NCBI GenBank assembly: GCA_022702705.1
Contig: CM040430.1
Coordinates: forward strand, 73,225,239-73,289,238
Reading direction: 5' to 3'
DNA: 64,000 bases
Origin: Papilionanthe hookeriana x Papilionanthe teres
Taxonomy: Eukaryota; Streptophyta; Magnoliopsida; Asparagales; Orchidaceae
Shown: positions 1-11,679 of the stretch, in pieces
Layout: every line of letters starts with the position of its first letter
Position numbering within the stretch: the first letter of the stretch is position 1
Notes under the pieces: generated by a model
Told to the model about the DNA's origin: nothing
The model's database searches: none
The model's input: only the letters and a program-made list of their open reading frames with translations
Position numbers and translations under genes: made by a program

Positions 1-569
1 ATACTGGTTACCACCAAATTCAAATTGCTCCTGAGGATCAAGAGAAAACAATGTTTACCAGTCCTTATGGTACATTTGCTTTTAGAATAATGACCTTAGG
101 TTTATGTAATGCCCCTGCTACATTTCAGAGATGTATGATGGTAATTTTCGGTGATTTAATAGAAAAAGGAATTGATGTTTTTATGGATGACTTTTCAATG
201 TTTGGAATTTCAGTTTAGAACATCTATCAAAAGTTCTAAAATGCTGTGAAGAAACAAATTTGGTTCTTAACTGGGAGAAATGTCAATTTATGATAGTAGG
301 AGGAATTGTTTTGGGACATCGTATATCATAAAATGATATGGAAGTAGATCATGCAAAAATTAAAGTGTTCTCTAATTTACCTTGCCTAACTAATGTATGG
401 GGAATTAGATGTTTTCTAGGACATGCTGGATTTTACAGGTGTTATATTAAAGACTTTTCAAAAATTTTGAAGTCTTTATGTTGTTTACTGAAAAAAGATG
501 TAATTTTTAATTTTGATGATGATTGCCTAAAAGATTTTGAAATATTAAAAAAAAATTAATCATTACACC
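1..569 (+). pseudogene. Ty3/gypsy reverse transcriptase, C-terminal part (broken)
   Basis: From base 3 the frame reads TGYHQIQIAPEDQEKTMFTS, then SPYGTFAFR, LCNAPATFQRCM and the catalytic box FMDDF (the YxDD equivalent), all diagnostic of gypsy reverse transcriptase. After FMDDFSMFGISV a stop at about 215 and a frameshift move the reading into another frame, where EHLSKVLKCCEETNLVLNWEKC (thumb region) continues. The piece 338-559 reads FLGHAGFYRCYIKDFSKI, the conserved connection to RNase H. The N-terminal half is outside the window. At least one frameshift and several stops make it non-functional. Confidence 0.9.
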
Positions 570-1055
570 TGTTATAGTTTAACCAAACTAGGAAAAACCT
601 TTTGAATTAATGTGTGATGCTAGTGATTATGTTATTGAAGTTGTTTTAGGTCAGAAATATGATAAAATTTTCAAAGTGATTTACTATGCTAGTAAAACTC
701 TTAATGAAGCTCCAATTAATTATATTACTACTAAGAAAGAGTTATTAACTATAGTATTTGCCTTTGATAAATTTAGATCAAATTTAATTAGAACTAAATG
801 TGTGGTGCATACTGATCATTCTGCTATTAAGTATTTAATGAAGAAGAAGGATGTAAAACCAAGATTGATTAGAAGGATTCTTCTTTTGCAAGAATTTGAT
901 TTCGAGATAATCGATAGGAAGGGTGTTGATAATCAAATTGCTGATCATCTGTCCAGGCTTGAAACTGAAAAATCTCTTTATGATGTTGAAGAAATTAATG
1001 AAAATTTTTGCTGATGAAAAATTGTTCACTGTTAATGAGTGGCGCCTTCCGTGGT
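570..1055 (+). pseudogene. Ty3/gypsy RNase H domain (broken, interrupted by an insertion)
   Basis: The frame from about 600 reads FELMCDASDYVIEVVLGQK, with the first catalytic Asp in CDAS, followed by YYASKTLNEAPINYITTKKE with the catalytic Glu, VVHTDHSAIKYLM with the third Asp, and FDFEIIDRKGVDNQIADHLS at the C-terminus. This is the standard gypsy RNase H that degrades the RNA strand during reverse transcription. A frameshift near 1010 shifts the linker (DEKLFTVNEWRLPW) to another frame. The linker is then cut at 1055 by the insertion and continues at 7675. Confidence 0.9.
1051..1055. repeat. Target-site duplication gtggt, left copy
   Basis: The five bases gtggt precede the TGTCGGTC terminus of the nested insertion, and an identical gtggt follows its ...GGTCAACA terminus at 7670-7674. 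Five-base duplications are typical of LTR retrotransposon integration. With one copy removed, the host pol frame reads on as PWCAYIVNF, which supports the assignment. Confidence 0.85.
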
Positions 1056-1110
1056 TGTCGGTCATTTTTTTTAATTGTATTGAGGTTCATGTTTTGAAAA
1101 GGATTTTTTA

Positions 1111-4100
1111 ATAGAAATTCAATTTAATTTATTATATATAAATAGATTTTTGAAATTAATATTTTAATTTTTGAATATACAAGATCAAACTAAACTTATA
1201 CAGGCGTTGGTTTAGATAATCAAGCGCTTCATCACAAGGCATGTATCCATCTTGAAGAATAGATATATGACTTTGAATGAGGCTTAATCAAACAAACTAA
1301 GGAATTCATGACACCTGTTTAATCTACGAACCATTTTGACGGACAATTTCATCTATCTAATATGAAGGAATTAGATAGAGTTTATTTTAATTTGGGGTCT
1401 TTAAGTTTCCTATAAGGGCAAGCCCCTATAGTTAATTACATCTTAGCTAACCAGAGTCACCTAAGAAAACTCTTGATATAGATCAGGAAATATTTATATT
1501 CATGACTTCCAAAGGTAAGGTTTCCAAAGAAAATGTGATAGTTGGAAATTCAATAAGTGAATGGCTCAAATTTTGGAACATTTTATTTTATTAGAATCCA
1601 AATGAGAGAAGGCTAGAGGAAGAACGCAGATTCAAGGAGGAACCCCGATGTCTTCCCAAACTATCCTATGGTTTGGTTTTGATTTAGGAATTGAAGTTAT
1701 TTAAATTTCAATCCTACCAAATTTATTATAGGAATTACATTTGCATAATACCCGATTATGCAAATAACTTGGAAAGTGGGAGGATTTACATCGTATCAGA
1801 TGACAACCTCGGAATACTAAAGCAATTTAGGGCTTATGTTGCACAACATAGTTATGCAAGGGCCTAAAGAAAATGTGAGGATTTATGCTACACTAGGCAA
1901 GCTACCTCGAAGTTCTATGGCTTGTTGTTTAGACTAAGGAAAGGTTTAGCTGATGTAGATAAGTTTTGTTGTTGAAGGTAGCCGTGCTGCCCACTATGCA
2001 TGCTCTATGCTCCTCGACGTAGCTGGTTTAGTTTAAAGAAATGTCAATTGAAGAGAAAAGAGAAGTGTCATGTTTTAGAAATATTAAAATTGAGATGTCT
2101 TAACATTTTATTAGGGGACATTAAAGTTGATTATAACAACACCGGTTAAGATCTCACAGTTTCATCATCCCGGCACCGCTACTTTCATCAGATTCACTTA
2201 GTCAAAATGAATTTACTAAACTCAACTTAATGAGTTCCATAATTTTATTTAGACCGTGGGAAAACTCTGTTAGCAACATGTGGGTTACCTCCTCCAAGGA
2301 ATTCCCGATCATCCAACGAAACGTTTTAATTTAGTTGCAATTGTAGTTTTTGTTTTGTTTGGGATTAAATTTTGAGTTGTTTTATATTTTGAATGTTGTG
2401 GCGGTGAATTTTATCTTGTTGTGATTTTTAGTTTAGTTTTGGTTTTTTTTGTGGCTATCCTAAAGTTTTGAGTTTTCATGCAGGGTGACATTGTTGTTTA
2501 TCATGCAAATTGTAAGAAAAGTAAAGTGCGATAAAGTAAACACGGGAAAGGAAAGCGCTTGTAAACTTATAAACGTGTACCTGGCGAGTATTCTCGTTCC
2601 TCCACCTGAAACATTAGTATTCTTTGCAATAAAAATTTATATTTGTAGGGAAGTAAAACCTTATGGATATGTTCGTCACAGGCCTACCAAGTCCTAGGTC
2701 ATAACCCGGCGGGTCCTATTTGTTCATTTGAGAGATATTTTCATTTAATAAATATGATCGGTGCAATAGTTCTGCAAGGTGTCCAAAAGACTTGTGAAGA
2801 GCCTCTAAGAGATGCCTAGATGTTTCACAATTATTTTGAGCTTCTTTAAGATCATTTGAACCTATCATAATTATTAAATAATTTATCCATTTTACACCCT
2901 TATGCTCAGTGAATTGGTGTTTTAATTAACCTGAAGGATAGGGTAATTATCATTTGTTATTTCATTTAAGAATTATGTGGATGAAAACCCCTTTAGGCAA
3001 AGTTAATTAGTTTCATAATTGGGCTTGTAGTGTTTCCAGGTATTTAGAATTTGATTTTTTTCTAAACTTCTTTTAGCAATATTGATTAAGCCTAGCTCAC
3101 TACTAAGCCCTTAAAATTATGATTGATACTTTTGTAATTCTTTTTGGAAAATTTTAAAAGAGTTTAATTAATTTTTATCAAAATATTGGCCTATCATTTG
3201 ATATATCAAATAGGGGTAGAAGTTAGTGGATTATTAACCTCCGAGATTAACCCTTAACCATAAGGATCATTTTGTTTAATTATCTTACAAATTAGAATTA
3301 GTTACGAAAATCTGAATATTTGATTTTGATATGAAAAAATTGAAGTTGGTTTCTACCATTTATGCCTTTAATGTATCAAACATCCAATCATATCATTTAG
3401 GATCATTTATTACCCATTTTACCCTTTGATTAAGCCTAAATGTTAATTAAGGCTAAAACCCTTAAAATTACAACTTTGTCCTTGGGGCCTTATCACCTCA
3501 TAATTCCTTAAATTCAATACAAATGACTTTGAAATTTTTATATTACCTTAATAATGAACTGATTGAAACATCAGAGGAGAAATGGTGATTTTTCAAATTT
3601 TAATTTAATATATATATTTATTTTAATGGAAAAATAGAGGTTTTTAGTGAAAATTCCATAACTTGCTCAAAACAAAATATTTTACTATGAAATTTTTACT
3701 GGAAATAAACCTAGACTAGAGGACCACTTGGACCAACTATTATGATTTTTTTAAGTTTATTTTAATTATTAGAATTATTTTAATTTCTGGAATTTTAATT
3801 AATTATAAAATATTTTAAAAATTGAAAGTTCAATTTTAAATTTTTCAAAAATCTTTATGAGGTCAGGGAACCCAAAAAAACAAATTTCATATTTTTTTAA
3901 TTTTTCTTTTAATTTTTTGAATTATTTTGGTGCAAAATTAAGGAAATCCATTCTTTAGCCTTTTAAAAATTCATTTAAGCCTCTAAAAATTAATATCTTG
4001 ACTTAGGGACTTAGAAAAATTATGGGGATGGTTTCTAAGTGATTAGGATACCAAATGTGATAATTTTATGATTTTTAAAATTTTTTTTATTTTTAATATT

Positions 4101-4878
4101 TTTTAATTATTTAAATATTAAAATATGTTCAAAAATGAAAATTTTATAAAAATTCCAACTTTATTCTTAGAAAATTCCTCTGATCACAGAAAACTCTCAA
4201 AATTAATTTTATAAATTATTGAGTGGTATTCTAATTATTAAAATTCATTTAAGTGACAAAAATGTCATTAAGCTTAAGAAAATCATTTAACTTATTAAAT
4301 TAATTCCAAATGACTTCAAATTTTTTAGGGGGGTTCCTCTATCCTTGAAGCTCAGTGGGGAATTATGTTAGGTTGTTTTGATTTTTATTTTATCTTAATT
4401 AATTAAGAGTTTATTTGAGGTCAAGTTGATGATTAGTGCATATCTTAATAATTTAGCCCATGAAGTAATTATCTTAGGGTCCTCTGGTTATAAGAGGCCT
4501 ACCAACATTTAATTTAGATTTTTCCGATTATTATTTTAATTATTATGATTTTTATACCAAAACAATCACATTAACTTAAAAAATAGAGATCTCCTCATAA
4601 AGATGCCCCCTGACTTTGGAAAAATCAGGGAAGATCCCTCATGACAGATAGAACAAGACCCCTAAATCTCAAGCCATGGTGAAATGTATGGGTCAATGGA
4701 GAATTAAAAGACTGAAATCGTATTTAAATTATTAAAGATAAAATATGCATAAAAACTTCTTCAAACCATTTTCACATTTTTCTCCTTTTTTCACTGAGCA
4801 ACAGGGTATTTTTCTATTATGTATCTGATTTTTCTAGGCCAAGATATGGATTTTTAAAGTTCTGGATATTTAAATAAA
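1111..4878. other. Left interior of the nested insertion, no gene seen
   Basis: This is A/T-rich sequence with frequent stops in all frames. From about 2700 to 4870 it is dominated by runs such as aattattttaatt. A sequence resembling a Met-tRNA primer site (tcgtatcaga at 1791) follows ...tttaca, but no partner LTR was found, so I do not call it. The short ORF at 2485-2697 has no recognisable domain. Confidence 0.5.
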
Positions 4879-5094
4879 TCAGAAAATAAAGATTTTTCTA
4901 TTTAAATGACTCAGCACCATCTCATCCTTAGCGGCTCTAAAAGCACACGCATCGTCTCCCCATTCGGTACCGCCATCTGACGATTTATGCTCTGCGGTTC
5001 TTTCTAGCGCAATCCTGGCCATCCAAGCATTACATGCATGATCCAACAGCGCTCCTTCATCATCTTCGACTGGTTCATCCCGAGAGCCGTCCAT
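4879..5094 (-). other. 71-codon ORF of unusual composition inside the nested insertion
   Basis: It starts at a true ATG (MDGSRDEPVEDDEGALLDHA) and is rich in Ala, Asp, Glu and Arg, with several CpG dinucleotides. The surrounding insertion is A/T-rich and non-coding. I do not recognise the protein. It could be a captured host exon, since some LTR elements and LARDs carry gene fragments, or chance. A second minus-strand ORF (5123-5374) lies immediately upstream, separated by a stop. No promoter or splice evidence can be given. Confidence 0.3.
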
Positions 5095-5579
5095 CTTCTA
5101 GACCTAAGATCTCGAGCTAGACTCAAACAAATTGCATGGGGTTTGTTCCTAGAGCTGCATCTAGCCTAACGAACCTATCCATACGCTTTATACGGTATGA
5201 AATATAGTGTATAATTGTAGAGGATGAATAAAAGCTCGAGAGGAAGAGTGAGTTCAATAACTTTGTCTGAGGGGAAGCCTCAATCAGATTGTTGTGGCAG
5301 CTTCGATTGGTCCTAAAGAACATCCAGATGGAGCCTTTTACCCTGGTGAATTCTCTAGGTATGAAAGTGACCAAAGAAGATTTTGAGCTTTGATGGAAGT
5401 CTAGTGCAGAGGCCTTCTGTGATGGGGCTTTGATGGGGGAACTTCTTCTTTCACTATTGTGAAGGTTTGGGTGCAGTTAATTTGGATTTGGTGCTGTGTA
5501 GAGCTGTATTGGAAAGTTTCCTGGTTTTCGGTCAAATTTAAGCTCTGAATTTGAGCTTGGACAGTGGGAACCAGAGGGG

Positions 5580-7250
5580 GAAATGGCTAGAATGGTCTTA
5601 GGGAGGTCTGGAGGAGCTCTGGTAAGATTTTGGCAAGGTTTGGTTAAGAAATTTTCAGCACTTGGATTTTGGCCTTGCGGGGATGATTTTATAGTAATGG
5701 CCAATTGGCTGAGCTCAGGGCCTGGTTTTGGGTGCTTTAGGCCGCTTAGGGTGAGGGCAGAGCAGTGTCATTGATCAGTGATGTGATACCTCATTGACAA
5801 GGCTCAATTTTGAGTTTTAAGGGGTATGGGGGCGCTCGGGCTGAGCTATTTCGGCGGCTAGGGTGGCCGGCAAGGACAGGGAAGGTGGCTGGCAGGTGCA
5901 AGGGAGTGTAAGGAGTGCCACAGTGCATTTAATTAGGCATGATGGTTGCTTATTCAAGGGTTAAGGGGAGACATGGGCTAGCCATAAAGAAGAGTATCCA
6001 TTGGTCCCTAGGTGAGGGACCTTTGGTCCATGGCTCAATGGACTAGGGCTAGGTCAGGTCAGACCAGTCCTAGGAGTCCTAAGGTTGGCTGCCATGGAGT
6101 TTGTTTGGTCAATTTGGTTCAATTAGGTTTAATTTAATTGTCATTAAGTCATAGGTTCAATTTAGGTCACATTGGATTTAGGTTAGGCTAGCTTGGGTTT
6201 GATTTCGAGTTAGACCAAATTGAATGAGCAACATTGTGTACATGATTCTAATGAAGATTTTTCATGAAGACTTGGAGTGGTTTTGTGTTCATTTGGGGGT
6301 TTAATTTGGTGTATTTTGGGAGTTTGGTCAATTTGGGGCATGTTGGGTCAACTCGGGTTTAGGTTGAGCTACGGTTGGGTCCAAGGCCAATTAAGGGCTT
6401 CAAATGGTCTAGGGGAATGTGGAGAAGAGTTCCCAACATCAATTGGGTGGAAATTTTAGGGTTAGGCCAATCAATTTAGTGAGATTTGGCCATGTGTTGA
6501 ATTTAGGTTAAAATTGGGTAAACTTGGTTCAAGTGGATTTGGGTGAGACTTGGGCTTAAATTGAGGTCAATTGATGTTTCAATTCAATGTAGGGGAGTGT
6601 TATGAAGGGTTTAGAGTTGAAATTAGGGAGAAATTGATTGGTATTGAGTCAGATTGGGGGATTTGGGTCACTTAGGTTAAATTGGGGATTTTGGGTTTTA
6701 AGTAAAATTGAACTCAAATGTGGGTCAATTGAGCTTTGATTTGGTTTATATTGATATTGGGGATGTTTAATTAGAGTTTGAAATTGAAATTAGGTAAAAT
6801 TGGAGTCAATTGGGTAGACATTGAGTTTAATTTAGGCAGTTTTGGGTTAAATGGGTCAAATTGGGGCTTTTGATTAAATTGGGCTAAATTGACCAAATTA
6901 GGTCATGTGGTAGTTGAGAGAAATTAAATTGAGAATATTTAGGAGGTTTTGGGAAGAAATTTTTGGAATTTTGGGCTAAGAGGGACATTTTGGTCTTTTT
7001 TTGGATTCTTTTGGGAAATTAGGTAATTTAGGGTAATTTTGGTTAATTTGAGTGGTAGGGAGTATTTTGGAATGATTTTTGGAGAATTGTGGGTAATTTG
7101 GGTAATTTTGGAGATTTTGGGGAAGTTTAGGGTTTTGGGGGCATTTTACGTTTGGGTACTTTGGGGCAAAGGGGTTAGAAATTTGGAATGTTTGGGAAAA
7201 TTGAGGTTGGTTGAAGGTGAGTAGTATGGAATTGTTTAGGTTGAGCCATG
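5580..7250. repeat. G/T-rich degenerate repeat zone of the nested insertion
   Basis: The plus strand is a long series of variations on aattgggtcaatt and aggttaaattgggg, strongly skewed to G and T and with almost no C. The unit is not regular enough to define a period by eye. Zones like this occur in the long LTRs of some plant gypsy elements. Both strands give open but low-complexity frames (for example 6976-7269 on the minus strand), which I do not treat as genes. Confidence 0.55.
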
Positions 7251-7669
7251 GACTAAGGGACACCCTCATTTGGTCCTCTATGTGTTGGTACTAGCCAAAC
7301 CCTAGCTTGAGGCTAAGAGCATGGGAAAACCACTTACATGAGTTTCCAAAGAGTTAGGGAGCAAAGGTGATGTGCCTTGTTTAGGGTTGTGAGTGTGGTG
7401 TAAGCTCCAGACCTCCTGGGGTAGATCCTATGTCCTGACCACCTATAGGAGACTTCCCCTGGGCTTCCTTATGCTTGGTCTCTTTCTCCAAAAAGCTAAA
7501 GGTTAGGCCTTAAGCATATGAAAACTCCCAGTGAAGTGAGAAAAGTTTGAATTTCTATTGGGAGGGGTGCCATGACTAGTCTTCTAAGAAAGTCACCAGG
7601 AGATTCATATGGCTAGACCCTAGGCTATTATAAAGAAAGACTAGACCTCAACCAAAAGTGAGGTCAACA

Positions 7670-7674
7670 GTGGT
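7670..7674. repeat. Target-site duplication gtggt, right copy
   Basis: It is identical to 1051-1055 and directly follows the ...GGTCAACA terminus. The gypsy linker resumes here as CAYIVNF and then DILPYGLTYQERKKF. Confidence 0.85.
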
Positions 7675-8880
7675 GTGCTTATATTGTAAACTTTATTTTT
7701 CAGTGATATTTTACCCTATGGTTTGACATACCAGGAGAGGAAGAAATTTATATTTGAAGCCAGAACTTATTTTTGGGATAACCCATTTTTAATAAACAAG
7801 GAAAGGATTTGATTATCCAAAGATGTGTGCCTTTAGAATAAACTTATGAAATTGTTAAAAAATGTTATATTTCTAATTATGGGGGAAATTTTGGAGTTGA
7901 TAAAACTACATATAAAATCTTACAATCTGGATTTTGTTTGCCTACAAATTTTAAGGATGTTAATGTTTATATTAAAAACTGTGATCGATGTCAAAGTTGT
8001 AGGCAATATTTCTAGAATAAATGAGATGCCCCTCAATTATATGTTGGAAGTTGAAATATTTGACGTTTGGGGATTAGATTTCATAGGACCTTTTATACCA
8101 TCTTTCGGAAATACATACATTTTGATAGTAGTAGATTATGTATCCAAATGGATAAAAGTTATTGCTTTACCTCGATGTGATGCTCAAAGTGTTGCAAAAT
8201 TTTTAAATAAGAATATATTTTGCAGATTTGGAATACTAAGAGTAATCATAACTGATGGGGGAAGTCATTTTAGAAATGCTATTGTGGAAAAGTTAGTAAA
8301 GAAATATCATATTAACCATCACATTTCTACTGCTTATCATCTGCAGACAAGTGGTTTGGTTGAATATGCTTTGTGGGCCTATAGGACTGCTTACAGAATT
8401 ACTATAGGAATGTTCCCATATAGGCTAATTTTTGCTAAAACTTGTCATTTACCAGTTGAACTTGAGCATAAAGTATATTGGCCTATTAAAGAGTTCAATT
8501 TTAATTTGAAAAATGCTGGAGAAAAGTGATTGTTGCAATTAAACGAGCTTGAAGAGATAAGGAATGAATCTTATGAAAATACTAAGATTAATAAAGAAAA
8601 GATGAAGTTGTGGCATGATCAGAAGATTCTTACTAAAAATCTTGAGTCAGGGTAAAAAGTTTTGTTATATAATGCTAGATTGAGAATATTTGTTAGAAAA
8701 CTTAAGTCCAGGTGGACAGGCCCATTTATTGCAATGAAAGTTTATTCATATGGAGCTGTGGATATTCAAGATCCTAAGACTAAAAAGATATTTAAAGTGA
8801 ATGGTCGTAGACTTAAACCTTACTTTTCAGTCGATCAATCTAAACCGGATGAGAATATGATGTTGGGTCACTCAAAATAA
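7675..8880 (+). pseudogene. Ty3/gypsy integrase (broken)
   Basis: The frame entering at 7688 reads DILPYGLTYQERKKF. The zinc-binding region follows in a shifted frame with the Cys pair NCDRCQSC near 7980; the expected HHCC histidines look damaged. The core gives WGLDFIGPF (first Asp), ITDGGSHF (second Asp) and SGLVE (the Glu region). About 30 residues expected between this Glu and ALWAYRTAY are missing, so there is an internal deletion near 8366. The C-terminal part continues LVFAK-like, CHLPVELEHK, then a stop at 8527 and another near 8653, ending with SRWTGPF and VNGRRLKPYF. Integrase inserts the cDNA into the genome; this copy cannot be active. Confidence 0.9.
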
Positions 8881-9359
8881 GCTCTGGGTATGTCAGGCTG
8901 ATGACATAAAACCAAGTGCTTTGTGGGAGGCAACACATATTTATCGGTGTGCTTTGTTTTATATTTGCTTTATGTGCTTTTATTTGGTTTGATTTGAGAA
9001 ATGTGGTAGAATTTTGGAAATTTTTATGCTATAGTGGTGTTTATTTGACCTTATTTAATGACTTAAAGGAATCGGAATGAAGATTTTAATATTTGGCAGA
9101 ACTGTACAAAAATGTGCATTGGCTGTTATGCACCGCTGGTTGGCCCATAGGTGCCACAGTTATAAAAAATGTGAAAAATGAGGTTCTAGAAGCCAAAATC
9201 ATGGGTGAGTAGTTTTTGTAGTTAATAAGGAGTTTTAACACGTCTAGGGTCAGTTTTGAGCCTTCTCAAGTCTATAAAAAGGCCTTCAATTTATGAAATA
9301 CTTGCCCCAATTCTTATTTTCATTCCTGAGTCTTCTGAAAGAGCATTTTGAGTGCAAAA
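8881..9359 (+). other. Post-integrase region of Athila copy 1
   Basis: Just after the integrase stop comes gctttgtgggaggcaac, a conserved stretch that follows integrase in many Athila-type elements. The rest is T-rich non-coding DNA. At 9125-9162 there is a G/C-rich palindromic motif (gcaccgctgg...ggtgcc) related to those at 10105, 13379 and 19818. No gene is seen before the ATG at 9360. Confidence 0.6.
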
Positions 9360-9759
9360 ATGTCTTCTTGGGAGAGTAAAGTTAAGAAGAAAGAGAAAGT
9401 CAAGAAGAAGAAGTTTATTTGTGATAATGCGCAAGATTTATATAACAGATTTCTGGCTGTGAGTATCCAACAAATAACAGAAAGGATTACAAAGATCGAG
9501 GCCGATGTAGAGTTTATTGATGCAAAATCATGTAGAAGAACTCAAAATGTAATTCAGCCATACAAGTCATGTGGAAGAAGCGAATAGAGCGATGTATCTG
9601 AAGAAAAAATGGATAAAAGAAGAAGATGTAAGAGCTTTTAATCATCCCCCATTTTATCAGGTTTGCATTCCAGATGGTTCAAATGGAACTAATGGTGGTT
9701 CTGGATATATTCCACCTAATGGAGATTGGAATCAAATTATGTGTGGTCTTATGGTTTGA
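9360..9759 (+). pseudogene. Accessory ORF copy 1, internally deleted (putative plant transposon protein family)
   Basis: The ATG at 9360 begins MSSWESKVKKKEK, a Lys-rich N-terminus, then KKFICDNAQDLYNRFLA. This matches the start of the second ORF (EKFFSSKAENRYVDALA at 10600). The reading then jumps to a coiled-coil-like stretch (QQITERITKIEADVEF) and, after a frameshift near 9585, to a Pro/Gly-rich tail PPFYQVCIPDGS...YIPPNGDWN, which resembles the tail after 11600 (HFYIPYVPSRDWN). The central domain present in copy 2 is absent. It therefore looks like the same accessory gene with its middle deleted. Confidence 0.6.
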
Positions 9760-10559
9760 TTTATGTGTTTAGTGTTTTAAGTGTGATTTTAATTAATGTT
9801 TATGTTTATTACACTTTTCATATGTTTGTTACATCTCAATGATGTAAGTTAGTGTTTAATTACATGTGTTTGAACTTATGTATTTGAGAATTTCATCCAA
9901 AGTCTTTGGATAGAAATTTTTAGTTTGTATTAAGTGTGTTTTAATATTTAATGAAATATAAGTTTGTGTTTGTGTGAAATTTGTGTGGAATCATTGGAAA
10001 TAATTAATTGAAGATTTTATGGGGAGAAATAATTAATTGAAGTGATTAAAGGTTATCAACTCGAATTTTTAATGGAATTAATTTATTGTCAAAATTTGGT
10101 CACTGGCACCTAAGCGCCAAACTGACGGCGCATAAGCGCCAGATTTTTAAGCTAAGAGCCATATGCTCGCACATAGGAGCCGATTCGCGAAAATCAATTT
10201 TCGGCACTTAAAAACCAAAAATTTACCATTTTTAACATCCCCATCACCTTAAACCTCTTAGTTTCGTAAAATAGGAGCCTAGGGCATCAATATTTGGATC
10301 ATTTTAGAGCCGATTTCACTGAAATTTATTGGATTTAAGTTCCTTAAAGCATGATCACTACTCCTAAGTAAAATTTTTTTATTTTCACCATGTATTTTGA
10401 GTACATTATTGAAAAATCTAAAAATCACTATTCATGATGAAAATTTGAGAAAAGCATGAGAAATTGCTTGGATTTAGTGGAGTTTATTTTTTGTCAGTTG
10501 AGTTAACAAGTTTAATTTAAATTTAGAATTTATGGTTAATTTTTTGTGAATTTTTAGGG
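9760..10559 (+). other. Non-coding spacer between the accessory ORFs
   Basis: This is T/A-rich sequence without open frames. It contains the G/C-rich motif at 10105-10142 (ggcacctaagcgcc...ggcgcataagcgcc). That motif precedes the second accessory ORF just as the 9125 motif precedes the first, suggesting that motif plus ORF were duplicated as a block. Confidence 0.55.
10105..10142. repeat. G/C-rich palindromic motif, Athila family
   Basis: It reads ggcacctaagcgcc, a spacer of about ten bases, then ggcgcataagcgcc. Related copies are at 9125-9162, 13379-13416 and, inverted, 19818-19893. The arms could pair in the transcript. It is conspicuous against the surrounding A/T-rich sequence. Confidence 0.6.
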
Positions 10560-11679
10560 ATGGCTCCAAAATCAAAGTGTTCAAAAGGAAAAGAAAATTT
10601 TGATTCCGAAAAATTTTTCAGTTCTAAAGCGGAGAATCGCTACGTCGATGCACTTGCATCATGAAAATTGATTCCAGAGCGAGTTTTTAGTAAGCTAGGA
10701 GGAGAAATTGAGGAGATGATTACAAGAAGGAATTGGGAAAGATACTGTTGCTCTCTGCTGTTTCAGTTGTTTCTGTGGTGAGAGAGTTCTATGCTGACTT
10801 TCCAGCAACAGAAGACAATTTGGTGATGGTTAGGGGGCATCAAGTGGATTTTTCATCTGCATTAATTATTACTTTTTACTGATTATCTCCTGTGATATTT
10901 TTTTTATGCAAATTTTCATCCTTCTGAGGGAGATTTAGATGAGATTATGGCCTTTCTTTCTGATGGAAGAGGTTTGTGGAAGATTACAAATGACAGAAGA
11001 GTGAATTTTCAAGCCTCTAAGTTGAATGCTACTTCAAAGTCATGGCATTATTTTATCTCATCTAAGCTTCTGCCTTCAAGTCATGTCAATGAATTTACAA
11101 AGGAGAGAGCTGTTTTGAACCATTGTATTCAGCAGGGAAAGCCTTTGGATATTGGAGCTTTTATTTTTTATTATATTCGGAACTGTGTCAGAGCTGCTAC
11201 TACTACAGGTATGGGATTTCAATCTCTGATTTATTCACTTTGTGTTAAGGCTGATACATGGGCAGAGGTTCTTCAGCCACTTAGACCTATTACCAGTGTA
11301 AATGTGAACACTTACACTGTACATTCAGTATTTGGGTGGAAAGGAGGATCTGTTAGAGCTTCCAATGCTTCTGCTGCTTCTACTTCTTGTGCTTCTACTG
11401 GACATGCATCATCTTCCAGAGATTCACAAACTGGATTGTTACAGAAGATTTTAAAGAAGGTCAGTCTTACCAGAGAGCATGTTAGAGATATGGATGATAA
11501 GATTAAAAATATTGAAAGGTATATTGTAAAGCATGATGAATATGAGGAGAATTATCAGCAGTACATGGATAGAGTGATTAGAGGAGATCACAGTCTTTGA
11601 GATGCCCCATCATCATTTTTATATACCTTATGTGCCATCTAGAGACTGGAATGAAGATGATGATGAGGATGATGATTAG
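10560..11679 (+). pseudogene. Accessory ORF copy 2 (putative plant transposon protein domain)
   Basis: The ATG at 10560 starts MAPKSKCSKGKENFDSEKFF. The conserved core follows: LIPERVF, REFYADFPATEDNLVMVRGHQVDFS, SKSWHYFISSKLLPSSHVNEFTKERA, GKPLDIGAFIFYYIRNCVRA and GFQSLIYSLCVKA. I recognise this as the domain Pfam calls putative plant transposon protein (PF20167, from memory), often seen beside gypsy elements. Lesions are a TGA in place of a codon near 10662, a frameshift near 10775 and a stop near 10880. A 217-codon open stretch runs from 10947 to 11600 with a Ser/Ala linker and a coiled coil. A frameshifted Asp/Glu-rich tail ends at 11679. Its function is unknown. Confidence 0.7.

Larger units (their letters stand above)
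1056..7669. mobile_element. 6,614-bp non-coding LTR-type insertion nested in Athila copy 1
   Basis: The boundaries are defined by TG...CA termini (TGTCGGTC at the left, GGTCAACA at the right), the flanking 5-bp duplication gtggt, and exact restoration of the host RNase H-integrase linker once it is removed. I see no gag, protease, reverse transcriptase, integrase or transposase motif on either strand, and no pair of matching terminal repeats by eye. It could be one very large solo LTR, as some Tat/Ogre-like families have multi-kilobase LTRs, or a LARD-like non-autonomous element whose LTRs have diverged. Orientation cannot be fixed. Confidence 0.75.

Noticed and set aside
1056..1803. A 735-bp 5' LTR ending at tttaca before the Met-tRNA-like tcgtatcaga
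   Set aside because: No matching sequence is visible near 6935-7669 where the 3' LTR would have to be, and the primer-site match is partial.
2485..2697. 70-codon ORF in the nested insertion
   Set aside because: No recognisable domain, A/T-rich codons and no context; expected by chance in this length of sequence.
6976..7269. 97-codon minus-strand ORF rich in Asn, Pro and Gln
   Set aside because: It is the complement of the G/T-rich degenerate repeat zone, so it is open through composition.
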